Shown in pieces: positions 7,326 through 16,332 of a stretch of DNA of 44,118 bases (positions are counted from its first letter, which is position 1; the number at the start of each line of letters is the position of its first letter). The stretch covers positions 1-44,118 of the forward strand of contig JBQLZQ010000071.1 in assembly GCA_052168355.1 (NCBI GenBank), written 5' to 3'. The notes beneath the pieces are model-generated. The model worked only from the letters and a program-made list of their open reading frames with translations, ran no database searches and was not told the origin of the DNA. The stretch comes from JBQLZQ01 sp052168355 (GTDB lineage: Bacteria > Pseudomonadota > Alphaproteobacteria > DSM-16000 > Inquilinaceae). The translations under genes and the position numbers were made by a program.

Positions 7326-9791
7326 TTACCCCTGCGCCTCGGCCTCCGGTTCCGAAACCTCCGGCTGTTCGGCGCACCATCGTTGCCACATGACCCGGAA
7401 GGAGCCTTCGATGTCGCGGGTGAAGGCGGCGACGTCGGAGATGCCCGACCCGAGAAAGGCCGGCCGGATGCGGTTTCTCAAATCCACCAGCCGGTCCGGC
7501 CGAGCCGCCAGTTCGGCGGCGATCCGCACATAATCGTCCATGGTGTCGGCGATCAGCTCGTTTAGGCCGCACAACTCCAGCATGCCCACGCCCACCATGC
7601 TGGCGAAGCGGTCGCCGCGCAGGGCGATCATCGGCACGCCCATCAGCAGCGTTTCCATGGTGGTCGTGCCGCCATTGTAGGGAAAAGGATCGAGCGCGAC
7701 ATCGATGCGGCCATATGAGCGCAGATATTCGCCATGGGCCGACGGGCCTTCGAGCACGATCCGCGACCGGTCGACGCCATGGCTTTCGAAAGCGGCCAGG
7801 GTGCGTTCCTGCGACTCCGGATTGTTGTCGAACAGGCGCGCCTTGTATAGCAGGGTGGATCCCGGAACCGCCTTCAGGATCGCCGACCACAGGGCGATCA
7901 CGGTGGGCCCCACCTTGTTCGGATTGTTGAAACAGCCAAAGGTGACGCTGCCCGTCGCCAGGCAGGGCGTGGGGGCGGGATCCGGCACATCGGCGGGGGG
8001 CAGGTAGCAGGCCGACAGCCGCGGCAGATCGAAGATCCGCTCGGAATAGAATTTGCGCGCCGCGGGTGGGACGAAGGACCCCATGGTCGCCAGGTAATCC
8101 ATTGCCTTGAGCCCGGTGCTGCCCGGATAGCCGATCCAGGACACTTGAACCGGCGCGGGCTTCAGCCCGAAGATCGGCAGTCGGTTGCGGCCCGTATGAC
8201 CAGCCAGATCGATCAGAATGTCGATGCCGTCGGCTCGGATCTGGTCGGCCACCGCCTCGTCGGTGACACCCACGATCGACCGCCAATGGTCGGCGAAGCT
8301 TTTCAGCCGCTCGGTCATCTGGTCGGGGCTCTCGACCTGGGCATAGCAGTAGATTTCGAACCGCTCCTTGTCGTGAGCGCCCAGAACGCCCTCGATGAAG
8401 CGGCTTGTCACATGAACCTTGAAGTCGGGTGAGACATAGCCGATTTTCAGCCGCCGGTCGGACGTCCGGTCGTTGTCGAAGGACGCATCGGGATCGAACC
8501 GGTCGTAAACGGCGCTGAAGCGGGCGTTTTCACGGGCCATGTCCTCGAGGCTCAGCCCCTCCAGATAAGACAGGCCATAAATATAGTTGGAGAGGGCCGA
8601 AGCGTTGGTGGCGTTGAGATCGAGGGCCTTGCGGTAGCATTCGACACCCTCGGCGACACGCCCGGCCCCGCACAGAACCAACCCCATGTTCGAATAGACG
8701 GAGTAATTGTTCGGTTCGATCTCGAGGGCCTTCTGATAATACTCCAGGGCCTGGTCGAAGCGATTGTTGGTCCAGTGGATCGTTCCGATCTCGTTGTGCG
8801 CTTCGGCGTTCTCTGGCTCGATCTCGATCGCTGCCTTCAGGGTCTCGATGGCGTCATCGGGTCGGCCCGAGAAGCGGAGCACTTGGGCGAGATCGATATG
8901 ACTCCGGGCCTCCGTCGGTGCGAGCTTGATCGCATAGCGCGCCGCCGCCTCGGCGCGGGAGAACTGAGCCAGGTCGACGGCCGTGCGGGTATAGTTCCGC
9001 ACCGCGTCGAGGTTGTCCGGATCGATCTTGAGTGCAGAGGCAAACATATCGAGCGCATCGTCCAGGCGGCCCGCCATGCGCAGGCAGACCCCGCCATTGT
9101 TGAACGCGTCGACATAGGCCGAGCGCAGCTCCACGGCCCGGATGAAGGCTTCCAAACCTTCGTCGAACCGTCGGAGATCGGTCAGCGCCAAGCCGCGATT
9201 ATTATGGGCTTCGGGATAGTCCGGGCGCCGATCCAGCAGGTAATCCAGGGCCTCGAGAGCGATTTCCGCCTCGCCCTTTTTGCGCAGCACGTTGCCAAGG
9301 TTGAGATAGGCTTCGTCCCGATCCGGGTCGAGGCGCACGGCATCCTGAAAGGCGGTGATCGCATCATCCAGCCGCCCCAGATCCTCGTAAGCCAGCCCGA
9401 CATTGACGTAGGCGTCGACCAGATCCGGCTGGTGGCGGATGGCGGCCTCAAAGCTGGCTGCCGCTGCCTTGCTGTCGCCGGAATCCTGAAGGGCAACGCC
9501 GAGATTGAAATGGCCTTCCGCAAAGTCCTCCCGGCCCTTGAGGGCGCGGCGCAGAGGCGCGATGGCGTCCGCCGGCTCACCGCCTTGAAGGATCGCCAGC
9601 CCGAGGTAATAAAGCGCGTCGCCCTGATCGGGCGCCAGCGTCAAAACCTCTCTATAAAAAGGCTTTGCCTCTTCCAGACGGCCGGCCTCGTGATGGGCGA
9701 AGCCCTGGGTCATCAGTGTTTGGACGGCCAAAAGATCCTGGCTCGCCACGCCGGCGACCCGCGCTGCCGCTCGCCGTTGTTGCCTGTTCAT
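7326..9791 (-). CDS. TPR-repeat O-GlcNAc-transferase-like (SPINDLY, GT41) glycosyltransferase
   Basis: An 821-residue soluble enzyme with an MNRQQRRAAARVAG start, about eleven TPR repeats (residues ~25-410) and a GT41 catalytic region (~445-800). Catalytic landmarks: KIGYVSPDFKVHVTSRF with a histidine at 460, PAPVQVSWIGYPGSTGLKAM, VTFGCFNNPNKVGP, and the donor-site stretch DPFPYNGGTTTMETLLMGVP. Family members transfer a sugar to Ser/Thr of proteins; bacterial ones often modify flagellin. Its position between flagellar operons and beside a sugar aminotransferase supports that role; the sugar is unknown. A CtrA-like site lies just upstream of its start. Confidence 0.9.
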   Translation of the reverse strand: MNRQQRRAAARVAGVASQDLLAVQTLMTQGFAHHEAGRLEEAKPFYREVLTLAPDQGDALYYLGLAILQGGEPADAIAPLRRALKGREDFAEGHFNLGVALQDSGDSKAAAASFEAAIRHQPDLVDAYVNVGLAYEDLGRLDDAITAFQDAVRLDPDRDEAYLNLGNVLRKKGEAEIALEALDYLLDRRPDYPEAHNNRGLALTDLRRFDEGLEAFIRAVELRSAYVDAFNNGGVCLRMAGRLDDALDMFASALKIDPDNLDAVRNYTRTAVDLAQFSRAEAAARYAIKLAPTEARSHIDLAQVLRFSGRPDDAIETLKAAIEIEPENAEAHNEIGTIHWTNNRFDQALEYYQKALEIEPNNYSVYSNMGLVLCGAGRVAEGVECYRKALDLNATNASALSNYIYGLSYLEGLSLEDMARENARFSAVYDRFDPDASFDNDRTSDRRLKIGYVSPDFKVHVTSRFIEGVLGAHDKERFEIYCYAQVESPDQMTERLKSFADHWRSIVGVTDEAVADQIRADGIDILIDLAGHTGRNRLPIFGLKPAPVQVSWIGYPGSTGLKAMDYLATMGSFVPPAARKFYSERIFDLPRLSACYLPPADVPDPAPTPCLATGSVTFGCFNNPNKVGPTVIALWSAILKAVPGSTLLYKARLFDNNPESQERTLAAFESHGVDRSRIVLEGPSAHGEYLRSYGRIDVALDPFPYNGGTTTMETLLMGVPMIALRGDRFASMVGVGMLELCGLNELIADTMDDYVRIAAELAARPDRLVDLRNRIRPAFLGSGISDVAAFTRDIEGSFRVMWQRWCAEQPEVSEPEAEAQG

Positions 9792-9842
9792 CCGATTGCT
9801 CTGCCTTGGCTGATTGCTGCTTGGGCCTCAGCTAAGCAGAGT

Positions 9843-9861
9843 ATGGTTAACATTTCCTAAG
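9843..9861 (-). promoter_or_regulatory. Candidate CtrA site upstream of the glycosyltransferase gene
   Basis: Read on the minus strand: CTTA, seven bases, then TTAACCAT. This has the TTAA-N7-TTAA spacing with two mismatches in the first half and an exact TTAACCAT second half. It lies about 50 bp upstream of the glycosyltransferase ATG, where a promoter would be expected. Confidence 0.4.
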
Positions 9862-9906
9862 GTACGGCGCCGCACGTGGTCTTTTGGCCACGCCTATCCG
9901 GGCCCG

Positions 9907-10359
9907 TCAGCCCGCAAGGGGGTGGCGAATGGCGTATTTGTCGTTGGTCATGACGTGCTGGAGCGCGACGCAGCGGGCCGGGTCCAGGACCACCGGGGCC
10001 CGCATGTTCATGGTCAACACGACGCCGGCCTGATCCTTGCGGATGGTGACGATGAACAGCAGCGCCAGGGTCTCCATGGAGGAGTCCAGAAGGCTGGCCG
10101 CCTCCTCCAGATCCTGCGGTTCCACGCCACTGCCGTCGATGGACGAGGGGATGACGTAGAAGCTGAGGGCCGGGTCGTCCACCGACTGCAACAGCTTGAA
10201 GCGGTCGGCACCCTCCTGCGGCAGGTTGAGCAGGGCAAATCGTTGACGATCGCCGAAGCCGACCAGTCCCTTGGGCAGTGTGATCAGCTTGTCGGCGTCC
10301 ACCTCGTAGACGCCGAAACGCGTTGTCACATGGAGTTTCTGCGGGTCGGCCGCCGACAT
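9907..10359 (-). CDS. fliW: Flagellar assembly factor FliW
   Basis: A 150-residue FliW. In other bacteria FliW binds either flagellin or CsrA, so that free flagellin releases FliW to relieve or impose CsrA repression. Characteristic segments: VTTRFGVYEVDADKLITLPKGLVGFGD and FKLLQSVDDPALSFYVI. Two in-frame ATG codons have good ribosome sites: 10359 (AAGGAG, 6 nt spacing), giving the usual FliW length, and 10434 (AAAGGAG), adding a Pro-rich 25-residue extension. I chose the shorter. It ends the flgIJNKL-fliW cluster, and its partner csrA lies in this window at 33110-33403. Confidence 0.88.
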   Translation of the reverse strand: MSAADPQKLHVTTRFGVYEVDADKLITLPKGLVGFGDRQRFALLNLPQEGADRFKLLQSVDDPALSFYVIPSSIDGSGVEPQDLEEAASLLDSSMETLALLFIVTIRKDQAGVVLTMNMRAPVVLDPARCVALQHVMTNDKYAIRHPLAG

Positions 10360-10476
10360 GGCGGTCTCCTTAACGGTAACGGGAGGAGGGGGCGCCGAAC
10401 GGTTCGGCGCTGCGGTCGCCAAGGACGTAACCATAAGAGTGTCTCCTTTCAACAGGGTTAATTTGGGACCGACGCA

Positions 10477-11397
10477 CTAGCGCAGGAAGTCGAGCAGGCT
10501 GATCGACTGGATGCGCGTAAGCGCCAGATAGGAACCCTGAAGCTGAACCTGATCGAATGACAGCCGGGTCGTGGCTTCGGCGATATCCACGTCCTCGATC
10601 CCGGAGATGAGATTGTTGGCGTAGGTGAGGTAGTTCTGGTGCCCCTCCTTCGCCTTCTCCAAAACGTTGCCGGTGGCGCCGATTCGGCCGCGCACGTCGG
10701 CCAGGCCCTCAACGGCGCTCTTCATCATGTTGTAGGCCTGTTCAAGCACCACGCCGTCCTGGTTGGCGCCGGCATACTCCATGTAGGACAGGCCGCGCAG
10801 AAGCTGCTCGAAAGCCGGTTCGTCGGCGGTGACGCCGTAGTCCAGCTCATACCCGTCATCGACGCGAATTTTCATCGTGACCTGGTCGCCCTGATAGTAT
10901 CCGGTGTCGACCGGAAAGGTTGCCGGCAGGGTCGCCTGCGGGGTGTAGGCGGGGTCCGCCAGGTCGACGGGCGGCTGGTCCGTGCGGGTGCCGGCAAACA
11001 GATACCGGCCCTCGTGCTGGACGTTCAGCAGGGATGCGATCTCGGCGCTGAAACTTTGGGCGAACTGCTGCAAAGGGATATCGGCGATGTTGCTTCCGCT
11101 CAGGGCCGAGGCCAGGATCGACAGGGTCTCCGTGGCGCGGTCGACCATGGTGGCGACCGAGCTTTCCATGATGCCCAGCCGGCCGACGGTGCGGTCGATG
11201 TTGGAGATGTACTGGTCGGTCTTGGTCGTTTCCCGCTCCAGGCTGAGAAGCTGTTCGACCTTGTTGCCCATCGGCGCATAGGACTGCGCGGTCTTGCCGC
11301 TGGCGATCTGAATGTTCGTCTCCGCCACGTTCGACTGGGTGCGGCCGATATGGAACATGCTCATCTGATGCTGCGCGTAGGTGCTGACGCGTGTCAT
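10477..11397 (-). CDS. flgL: Hook-filament junction protein FlgL (HAP3)
   Basis: A 306-residue FlgL, the second junction protein between hook and filament. It shows the flagellin-like N-terminus (MTRVSTYAQHQMSMFHIGRT), a helix ending in ASGKTAQSYAP, and the flagellin-like C-terminal helix ending SLLDFLR. The family motif LLNVQHEGRYLFAGTRTDQP is present. Its start lies 14 bp after the flgK stop, so the two are co-transcribed. Confidence 0.95.
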   Translation of the reverse strand: MTRVSTYAQHQMSMFHIGRTQSNVAETNIQIASGKTAQSYAPMGNKVEQLLSLERETTKTDQYISNIDRTVGRLGIMESSVATMVDRATETLSILASALSGSNIADIPLQQFAQSFSAEIASLLNVQHEGRYLFAGTRTDQPPVDLADPAYTPQATLPATFPVDTGYYQGDQVTMKIRVDDGYELDYGVTADEPAFEQLLRGLSYMEYAGANQDGVVLEQAYNMMKSAVEGLADVRGRIGATGNVLEKAKEGHQNYLTYANNLISGIEDVDIAEATTRLSFDQVQLQGSYLALTRIQSISLLDFLR

Positions 11398-11411
11398 CTC
11401 CCGGTCTCCGG

Positions 11412-13520
11412 TTAGGTCAGGTTGAGAAGGATGTCGTACATGTCGCTGGTGGTCTGCACGACCCGGGCCGATGCCTGATAGGCGTTCTGGAACATGGTCA
11501 TGTTGGCAAGCTCTTCGTCCATGTTCACACCGGAAACGGAAAGTGCCTTGTCATTCAGGTTGGTATAGAGACTTTCCTGATAGGTGAAATCGTTCTGGGC
11601 GGTGTTCGCCTGGCTGGCGTTGTAGGACAGGATGACGTTGCCGTATCCGGCCAGCGTGGTGTTGGTCGTTGGCAGGCCGCCGACATTGCCGAAGTTCAGG
11701 TTTTGGGTGAACACACCGGCCATCTTGCGCACGATCTCGTCGTCCCCGGGGCTCAGATAAAAGCCGGTTCCGTCGTTGCGCACGGTGCCGCGCGACACCA
11801 GGTCGGGCTGCTGGGCGATGTCCGGACGCACCCCGATCTCTGCCGCCGCATTGACAAGGGACGGCCGCAGGTCAAGGTCCCGAAGCAGGGAGCCGCTGTC
11901 GGTGATCAGCGCGTCGCTGTCGCCGGGACCCTTGATCATCAGGCGCGCGCCGCCGGTTTCCTGTCGAATTTCGGCCCGGAAGCCGGTGCCGGCGAGCTGG
12001 TTCGTCAGGGTCTGCGCGACCTGGGACAGGGTCTGGCCGCTGCTGTAGGCGGCGGTGAACTGGCCGGCCGCCGTTTCGATCGTCAGGGTGCCGGCACCCG
12101 CGACGCGGGTATTGGCGGGAAGCACGCCGCTGGCATAGCTGCCATAGTTGGCGCCGCCGGTGAAGAAGTCGTTGAGCCCGAAGAAGTGGGAGAAGGACCG
12201 GCTGCCGCCGCCGATTTCGATCTGGTTCGTCGGCGTCCCGGTGGTTTCGTCGTAATCGTCGACGATCACGGTGCTGCCGGCCGCGGCCGCCAGTTCCAGC
12301 CGACCGTTGGCGACCGAGGCGGTAACGCCGATGCCGGCGCCATTGATGGCGGTGACGATGCTGGCGACGGTGGTCGGCGACCCCAGCGCGATGGTGGTGG
12401 AACTGTACACCCCGCCGCTGTCGAACACACCCACGGTTACCGTGCCGGAGCCGTTGATCTGGGTCGAACCGTCGGTTCGCACCGTGGTCGTGCCGGCAAT
12501 CTCGGTGCGCCCGGGGTAGGGATGTCCAAGGTTGTGCAGGGCATTAACCTGATCGCGCAGTTCCGCCGCCATGGTATCCATTTGCGCCCCGAAATCGGGC
12601 ATGACCTGGTCGCGGACCTCGATCAAGGCCGACAGCCGGCCGGTCCCGACACTGGCCGTCAGGTCCCGGGCGCCGTCGGCGACAGGATCGGGCGGGGTGC
12701 TGGGGTTCAGGATGATCCCGCCGATGGTGCCGGGATAGTTGGGGCTCCCGGGCTTGACGTAGGTCCGCTCGGCCGTCATCTCCGCCTCGCCGGAATACCC
12801 GATCTTGGCGGCGGTGCTGTCGACAAGGGTTTGGCCGTCGCGCGTCAGGACGGTGATCTGGCCGTTGGCCTTCTCGAAATACTGGATCGACATATAGCCG
12901 GCGACGGTATCGATCGCCGCCGCCCGCTGGTCTTCGAGGTCGGCGGTGGGCAGGCCGCGTGACCGGGTCGTGGAGATCCGCAAATTGAGGTCGGCGATGG
13001 TTTCGAGCTGCTGATTCAGGTCGGCCACGGCGCCGCCGATTTCGCGGTCGGCCTGGGCGCGCATGGTTTGGACCTGCCGTGCCATCTCGTTGAGATTGCG
13101 CGTCACATTCTGGGCTTCGTTGACCAGGCCGATACGGGTGGCCGGGTTCTCCGGGTTGGCCGCCACCTCTTCCATGGCCGAGGCCAGATCGGTGACACGG
13201 GCGCCGATGGCCCCGTCGTCGCCGGGGGCGCCGAACAGTTCCTGCATACGGGCGTAGAACTCGTTGCGAACGCTGCGCTCACCCAGGATCCCGCCTTCCG
13301 TGCGCAGATCGCGCTGCAGATATTCGTCCACCGCCCGCGTGATGGCGGAAATCTCGACCCCGGCGCCGACACCGTCCAGCACCCGCGCCCGGGTCTCGGC
13401 GCTCTTGCGCGCGTACCCGTCGGTATTGACGTTGGCGATGTTGCTCGACGTGACCTGAAGCGCCCGCTGATTGATATTCAGCCCGCTCAGAGCGTTCGAA
13501 AGGGTGAGGGACAGTGACAT
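11412..13520 (-). CDS. flgK: Hook-filament junction protein FlgK (HAP1)
   Basis: A 702-residue FlgK, the first junction protein on the hook. The N-terminus (LSNALSGLNINQRALQVTSS, then NIANVNTDGYARK) has the rod/hook/HAP signature, and the end (NAYQASARVVQTTSDMYDILLNLT) is the matching C-terminal helix. The middle is longer than in E. coli FlgK (about 547 residues) with Gly/Thr-rich beta segments, suggesting inserted surface domains. The ATG at 13520 was chosen because MSLSLTLSNAL is the family start and GAGGA lies upstream; a longer reading frame would run into flgN. Confidence 0.95.
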   Translation of the reverse strand: MSLSLTLSNALSGLNINQRALQVTSSNIANVNTDGYARKSAETRARVLDGVGAGVEISAITRAVDEYLQRDLRTEGGILGERSVRNEFYARMQELFGAPGDDGAIGARVTDLASAMEEVAANPENPATRIGLVNEAQNVTRNLNEMARQVQTMRAQADREIGGAVADLNQQLETIADLNLRISTTRSRGLPTADLEDQRAAAIDTVAGYMSIQYFEKANGQITVLTRDGQTLVDSTAAKIGYSGEAEMTAERTYVKPGSPNYPGTIGGIILNPSTPPDPVADGARDLTASVGTGRLSALIEVRDQVMPDFGAQMDTMAAELRDQVNALHNLGHPYPGRTEIAGTTTVRTDGSTQINGSGTVTVGVFDSGGVYSSTTIALGSPTTVASIVTAINGAGIGVTASVANGRLELAAAAGSTVIVDDYDETTGTPTNQIEIGGGSRSFSHFFGLNDFFTGGANYGSYASGVLPANTRVAGAGTLTIETAAGQFTAAYSSGQTLSQVAQTLTNQLAGTGFRAEIRQETGGARLMIKGPGDSDALITDSGSLLRDLDLRPSLVNAAAEIGVRPDIAQQPDLVSRGTVRNDGTGFYLSPGDDEIVRKMAGVFTQNLNFGNVGGLPTTNTTLAGYGNVILSYNASQANTAQNDFTYQESLYTNLNDKALSVSGVNMDEELANMTMFQNAYQASARVVQTTSDMYDILLNLT

Positions 13521-13551
13521 GGCGGTTATCCTCGACGGATGATCCGGGCTC

Positions 13552-13989
13552 TCAGAGGCGCTCGTCCAGCTGCAGCGAGATCGCCGCCTGGCTCGCGGCC
13601 CGGCCACCGCCCATGGCGGCATAACCGGTCGACAGTCCCTGCTTGGCCTTGACCGCGGAGACAACGGCCTGGAGCAGTTTTTCGTTGGCGGCGGTCACCG
13701 CCCGCAGCGCCGTTTCGTTTTCTTCGACCACGGTCTGCAACCGCTCCATGACGTCGGTCAGCTCACCCCGCAGGATCGGGTCGACCGTTTCCAGGGCGGC
13801 GCGATCGTCACGCAGGTCCCGGGCCAGGCGCTCGTAATCCTCGGTCAGCAGCAGCTTCCGGCTCTGCAAGCCCGAGATGGCCCTGGCGCGCATGGCACGA
13901 AGGGCATCGACCTCTTCGCTCATGACCTCGACCAGCCGGCTGACGACGCCGATCATCTCTTCGATCTTCAGGGTCGTGATATCGCTCAT
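13552..13989 (-). CDS. flgN: FlgN-like chaperone for FlgK and FlgL
   Basis: A 145-residue, almost entirely helical protein with heptad-like Leu and Glu/Arg patterning over residues ~5-115, typical of FlgN export chaperones that hold FlgK and FlgL before secretion. Sequence identity to enterobacterial FlgN is not evident by eye; the call rests on size, coiled-coil nature and position between flgJ and flgK. Its ATG overlaps the flgJ stop (ATGA). Confidence 0.75.
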   Translation of the reverse strand: MSDITTLKIEEMIGVVSRLVEVMSEEVDALRAMRARAISGLQSRKLLLTEDYERLARDLRDDRAALETVDPILRGELTDVMERLQTVVEENETALRAVTAANEKLLQAVVSAVKAKQGLSTGYAAMGGGRAASQAAISLQLDERL

Positions 13990-14324
13990 TGCTCGGGCTC
14001 CTGGGCCTGGATTTCCTGGACCTTGAGGATTTCGGCCATCACCTGGTCGGCGATGCCGATGCCCCCCGACCGGCTCATCGCCTTGCCGTATTCGTCGACC
14101 AGCAGCGACCGGTAGACCTTCTCGGCTTCGCCGCCGCCGAACATGCCGTCGGTTTCGACTCCGGCGAACATGTGGCCAAGCATCTGCGACAGGAAGACGG
14201 CCTCGAATTCCTCGGCCGACTGGCGGGCGGCGGCCTTATCGGCCTGGCTGACCGGCTGCCCCGGCTTTGCACCGGCGGCCTGCTGAGCAATCAGCAGGGA
14301 ATTGGTGAGCAGAGGTTCGCTCAT
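13986..14324 (-). CDS. flgJ: Rod-binding protein FlgJ, short form without muramidase domain
   Basis: A 112-residue protein equal to the N-terminal rod-capping half of FlgJ. Signature: AEEFEAVFLSQMLGHMFAGV, then GGGEAEKVYRSLLVDEYGKAM and GIGIADQVMAEILK. The C-terminal glucosaminidase domain of enterobacterial FlgJ is absent, as is usual in alphaproteobacteria, where a separate enzyme opens the wall. The start at 14324 overlaps the end of flgI. Confidence 0.93.
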   Translation of the reverse strand: MSEPLLTNSLLIAQQAAGAKPGQPVSQADKAAARQSAEEFEAVFLSQMLGHMFAGVETDGMFGGGEAEKVYRSLLVDEYGKAMSRSGGIGIADQVMAEILKVQEIQAQEPEQ

Positions 14325-15487
14325 CACATCACCTCGATTTCGGCCTGAAGGGCGCCAGCCGCCTTGATCGACTGGAGGATGGAGATCATGTCGCGCGGCC
14401 CGATGCCCAGCGCGTTGAGGCTTTGCACCAGCTCCTGCAGGGTCACGCTCTCCGGGACAATGCCCAGATCTTCCTCTTCGCCCTGATCGATGTCGATTTG
14501 GGTACGGTCGACCACTTCGGTCTCGCCGCCTTCGGCAAAGGGGTTGGGCTGCGACACCTGGGGCGTTTCCGTGATGCGGACGGTCAGATTGCCCTGAGCG
14601 ATGGCGACCGTACTGATCCGCACGTTCTCGCCCATGACGATGATGCCCGAGCGTTCGTCGATCACCACGCGCGCCACCTGGTCCGGGGTCACCACAAGCT
14701 GTTCGATGTCGGTCAGAAGGGCAATGGCGTCGCCATCGGTCACCGTAACCCGGACGGTCGCCGGGTCGAGTGCGGCGGCGATCGGGCTGCCGGCAAAGGT
14801 GTTGATGGCGCTCGAGATCCGGCGGGCGGTCGTGAAATCGGGGTTGCGCAGCGACAGCTTGACGCTGCCCAGCGCGGCCAGATCGAAACCGATCTCGCGC
14901 TCGACGATGGCGCCGGCCGCGATCCGTCCGGTGGTCGGAACGCCCTGAACGATTCTCTGGGCCGCACCCTCGAACGCGAACCCGCTGTTGGACAGGGCGC
15001 CCTGGGCGACCGCGTAGATCTCGCCGTCGGCGCCAAGCAGGGGGGTGACCAGAAGCTGGCCGCCCAGCAGGCTTTCGGCGTCGCCCAGCGACGATGCGGT
15101 GACGTCGATGCGGCTGCCCTGGCGGGTAAAGGGGGGCAGGGTGGCGGTGACCATCACCGCCGCGACATTCTTGGTCTTGATGCTTTGGTCGCGGACATTG
15201 ACGCCAAGCCGCTCCAGCATGCCGACCAGGCTTTGCTCGGTAAAGGGCGACCCGTTCAGGCCGTCGCCGGTGCCGTTGAGGCCGACCACCAGCCCGTAAC
15301 CGACCAGCATGTTGTCCCGCACGCCCTCGACATCGACGATATCCTTGATCCGCGAGGCGCCATGGACCGGCGCCACCGGGGCCGCCATCAGGCCAAGGCC
15401 GATCAAGGCAGCCATCATGGCGCGGGCGCCCCGGCCGGTCAGGGTCGGGCGTCGAACGATTGTGGCGATGGCGTTGGAACGGAACAT
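14324..15487 (-). CDS. flgI: Flagellar P-ring protein FlgI
   Basis: A 387-residue FlgI, the periplasmic protein that forms the P ring around the rod. It has a signal peptide (about residues 1-43; cleavage probably after APVHGA), then RIKDIVDVEGVRDNMLVGYGLVVGLNGTGDG, the family hallmark in the mature N-terminus. The C-terminus (LNALGIGPRDMISILQSIKAAGALQAEIEVM) matches the family end. The ATG is preceded by GGAG at good spacing. It is the first gene of the flgIJNKL-fliW cluster; the promoter should be in the 254 bp shared with fliX. Confidence 0.97.
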   Translation of the reverse strand: MFRSNAIATIVRRPTLTGRGARAMMAALIGLGLMAAPVAPVHGASRIKDIVDVEGVRDNMLVGYGLVVGLNGTGDGLNGSPFTEQSLVGMLERLGVNVRDQSIKTKNVAAVMVTATLPPFTRQGSRIDVTASSLGDAESLLGGQLLVTPLLGADGEIYAVAQGALSNSGFAFEGAAQRIVQGVPTTGRIAAGAIVEREIGFDLAALGSVKLSLRNPDFTTARRISSAINTFAGSPIAAALDPATVRVTVTDGDAIALLTDIEQLVVTPDQVARVVIDERSGIIVMGENVRISTVAIAQGNLTVRITETPQVSQPNPFAEGGETEVVDRTQIDIDQGEEEDLGIVPESVTLQELVQSLNALGIGPRDMISILQSIKAAGALQAEIEVM

Positions 15488-15664
15488 GGCAAACCTGTCT
15501 CCATCTGTCGGCGGACGGCATGATGCGAAAGCCGTGCCAAATTCCAGTGGCCTCTAACAATTTGATATTCCAAGAAATATGGCGACGGACGGTGCTGGGA
15601 CTAGGCAAGCTGTGCCATGGGTCCCGGCAAGATGTGCCGCTTCCGCCTGGCTACGCCCGGGGGC

Positions 15665-15679
15665 TTTACCCGCTGTTAA
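15665..15679 (+). promoter_or_regulatory. Candidate CtrA site between flgI and fliX
   Basis: TTTA, seven bases (CCCGCTG), then TTAA. This is one mismatch from the CtrA consensus TTAA-N7-TTAA. It lies about 60 bp upstream of fliX in the divergent flgI/fliX spacer. The same TTTA-N7-TTAA form recurs upstream of cheY and of flgB. Confidence 0.4.
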
Positions 15680-15741
15680 GGATGATCGCCCAAAATGCGG
15701 AGAATGCATCCACTCTCTAAGGGCAAGTACCCCCGCGCATC

Positions 15742-16164
15742 ATGAAAATCGAAGGTCCCAATCCGCTGCGCAACCGGCCGGTGCGTGCCAAGCGCGGTGC
15801 CGGTACCGTCAACGGCGACAGTTTTGCATCGTCGCTGAGCGAGGGTGGGGAGCCCGAGGCGACCACGGGTGTCGTCGGCGGCACCACAATCGGCTCCGTC
15901 GACGCCATGCTGGCCCTCCAGAACATGGACGACGCGCTGACATCCAACCGCAAGCAGGCCCGGACGCGGGCGGAATCCCTCCTCGACCGGCTCGATATCC
16001 TTCGCGCCGGTCTTCTGACCGGATCGGTGCCGCGCGACGAGCTTGAACGCCTGGCCCGGCTGGCCGGCAGCCGACGGGCCGAGGTCGACGATCCCCGCCT
16101 CAGCCAAGTGCTGGACGAGATTGATCTGAGAGCCCAGGTCGAACTGGCCAAGCTTGAGACTTGA
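15742..16164 (+). CDS. fliX: Flagellar assembly regulator FliX
   Basis: A 140-residue protein of the FliX family, found in alphaproteobacteria. In Caulobacter FliX links early flagellar assembly to the activator FlbD, which acts with sigma-54. Here the N-terminus MKIEGPNPLRN, the segment VDAMLALQNMDD and the helical second half (RAESLLDRLDILRAGLLTG...LSQVLDEIDLRAQVELAKLE) match the family pattern. The gene is divergent from flgI. FlbD is not in the window. Confidence 0.9.
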   Translation: MKIEGPNPLRNRPVRAKRGAGTVNGDSFASSLSEGGEPEATTGVVGGTTIGSVDAMLALQNMDDALTSNRKQARTRAESLLDRLDILRAGLLTGSVPRDELERLARLAGSRRAEVDDPRLSQVLDEIDLRAQVELAKLET

Positions 16165-16332
16165 GTCTCTGTCCCGAAGGCCATGACGCTGACTCGCGAT
16201 CTAACCATCATCACATAAATGTGTCATGTTTCCAATGGTTTGGCCCGGTAAACTCGGGATTGTCGTAGGCTGGCGGGGCCTATATATTGCGCGCCGTTGC
16301 CACGCAGGCTTCCAGCAGGGTTATGAGATCTC

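Noticed and set aside
13986..15608. A 540-codon frame that fuses an antisense-like stretch to FlgJ
   Set aside because: Only the last 112 codons (from the ATG at 14324) are FlgJ; the upstream part is an out-of-frame reading of flgI.
15596..15613. TGG-N10-GC pattern before fliX as a sigma-54 promoter
   Set aside because: Only the GG and GC elements match; the rest of the TGGCAC-N5-TTGC consensus is poor, so chance is likely in this GC-rich DNA. A similar TGGCAC...TTGC on the other strand has the wrong spacing.
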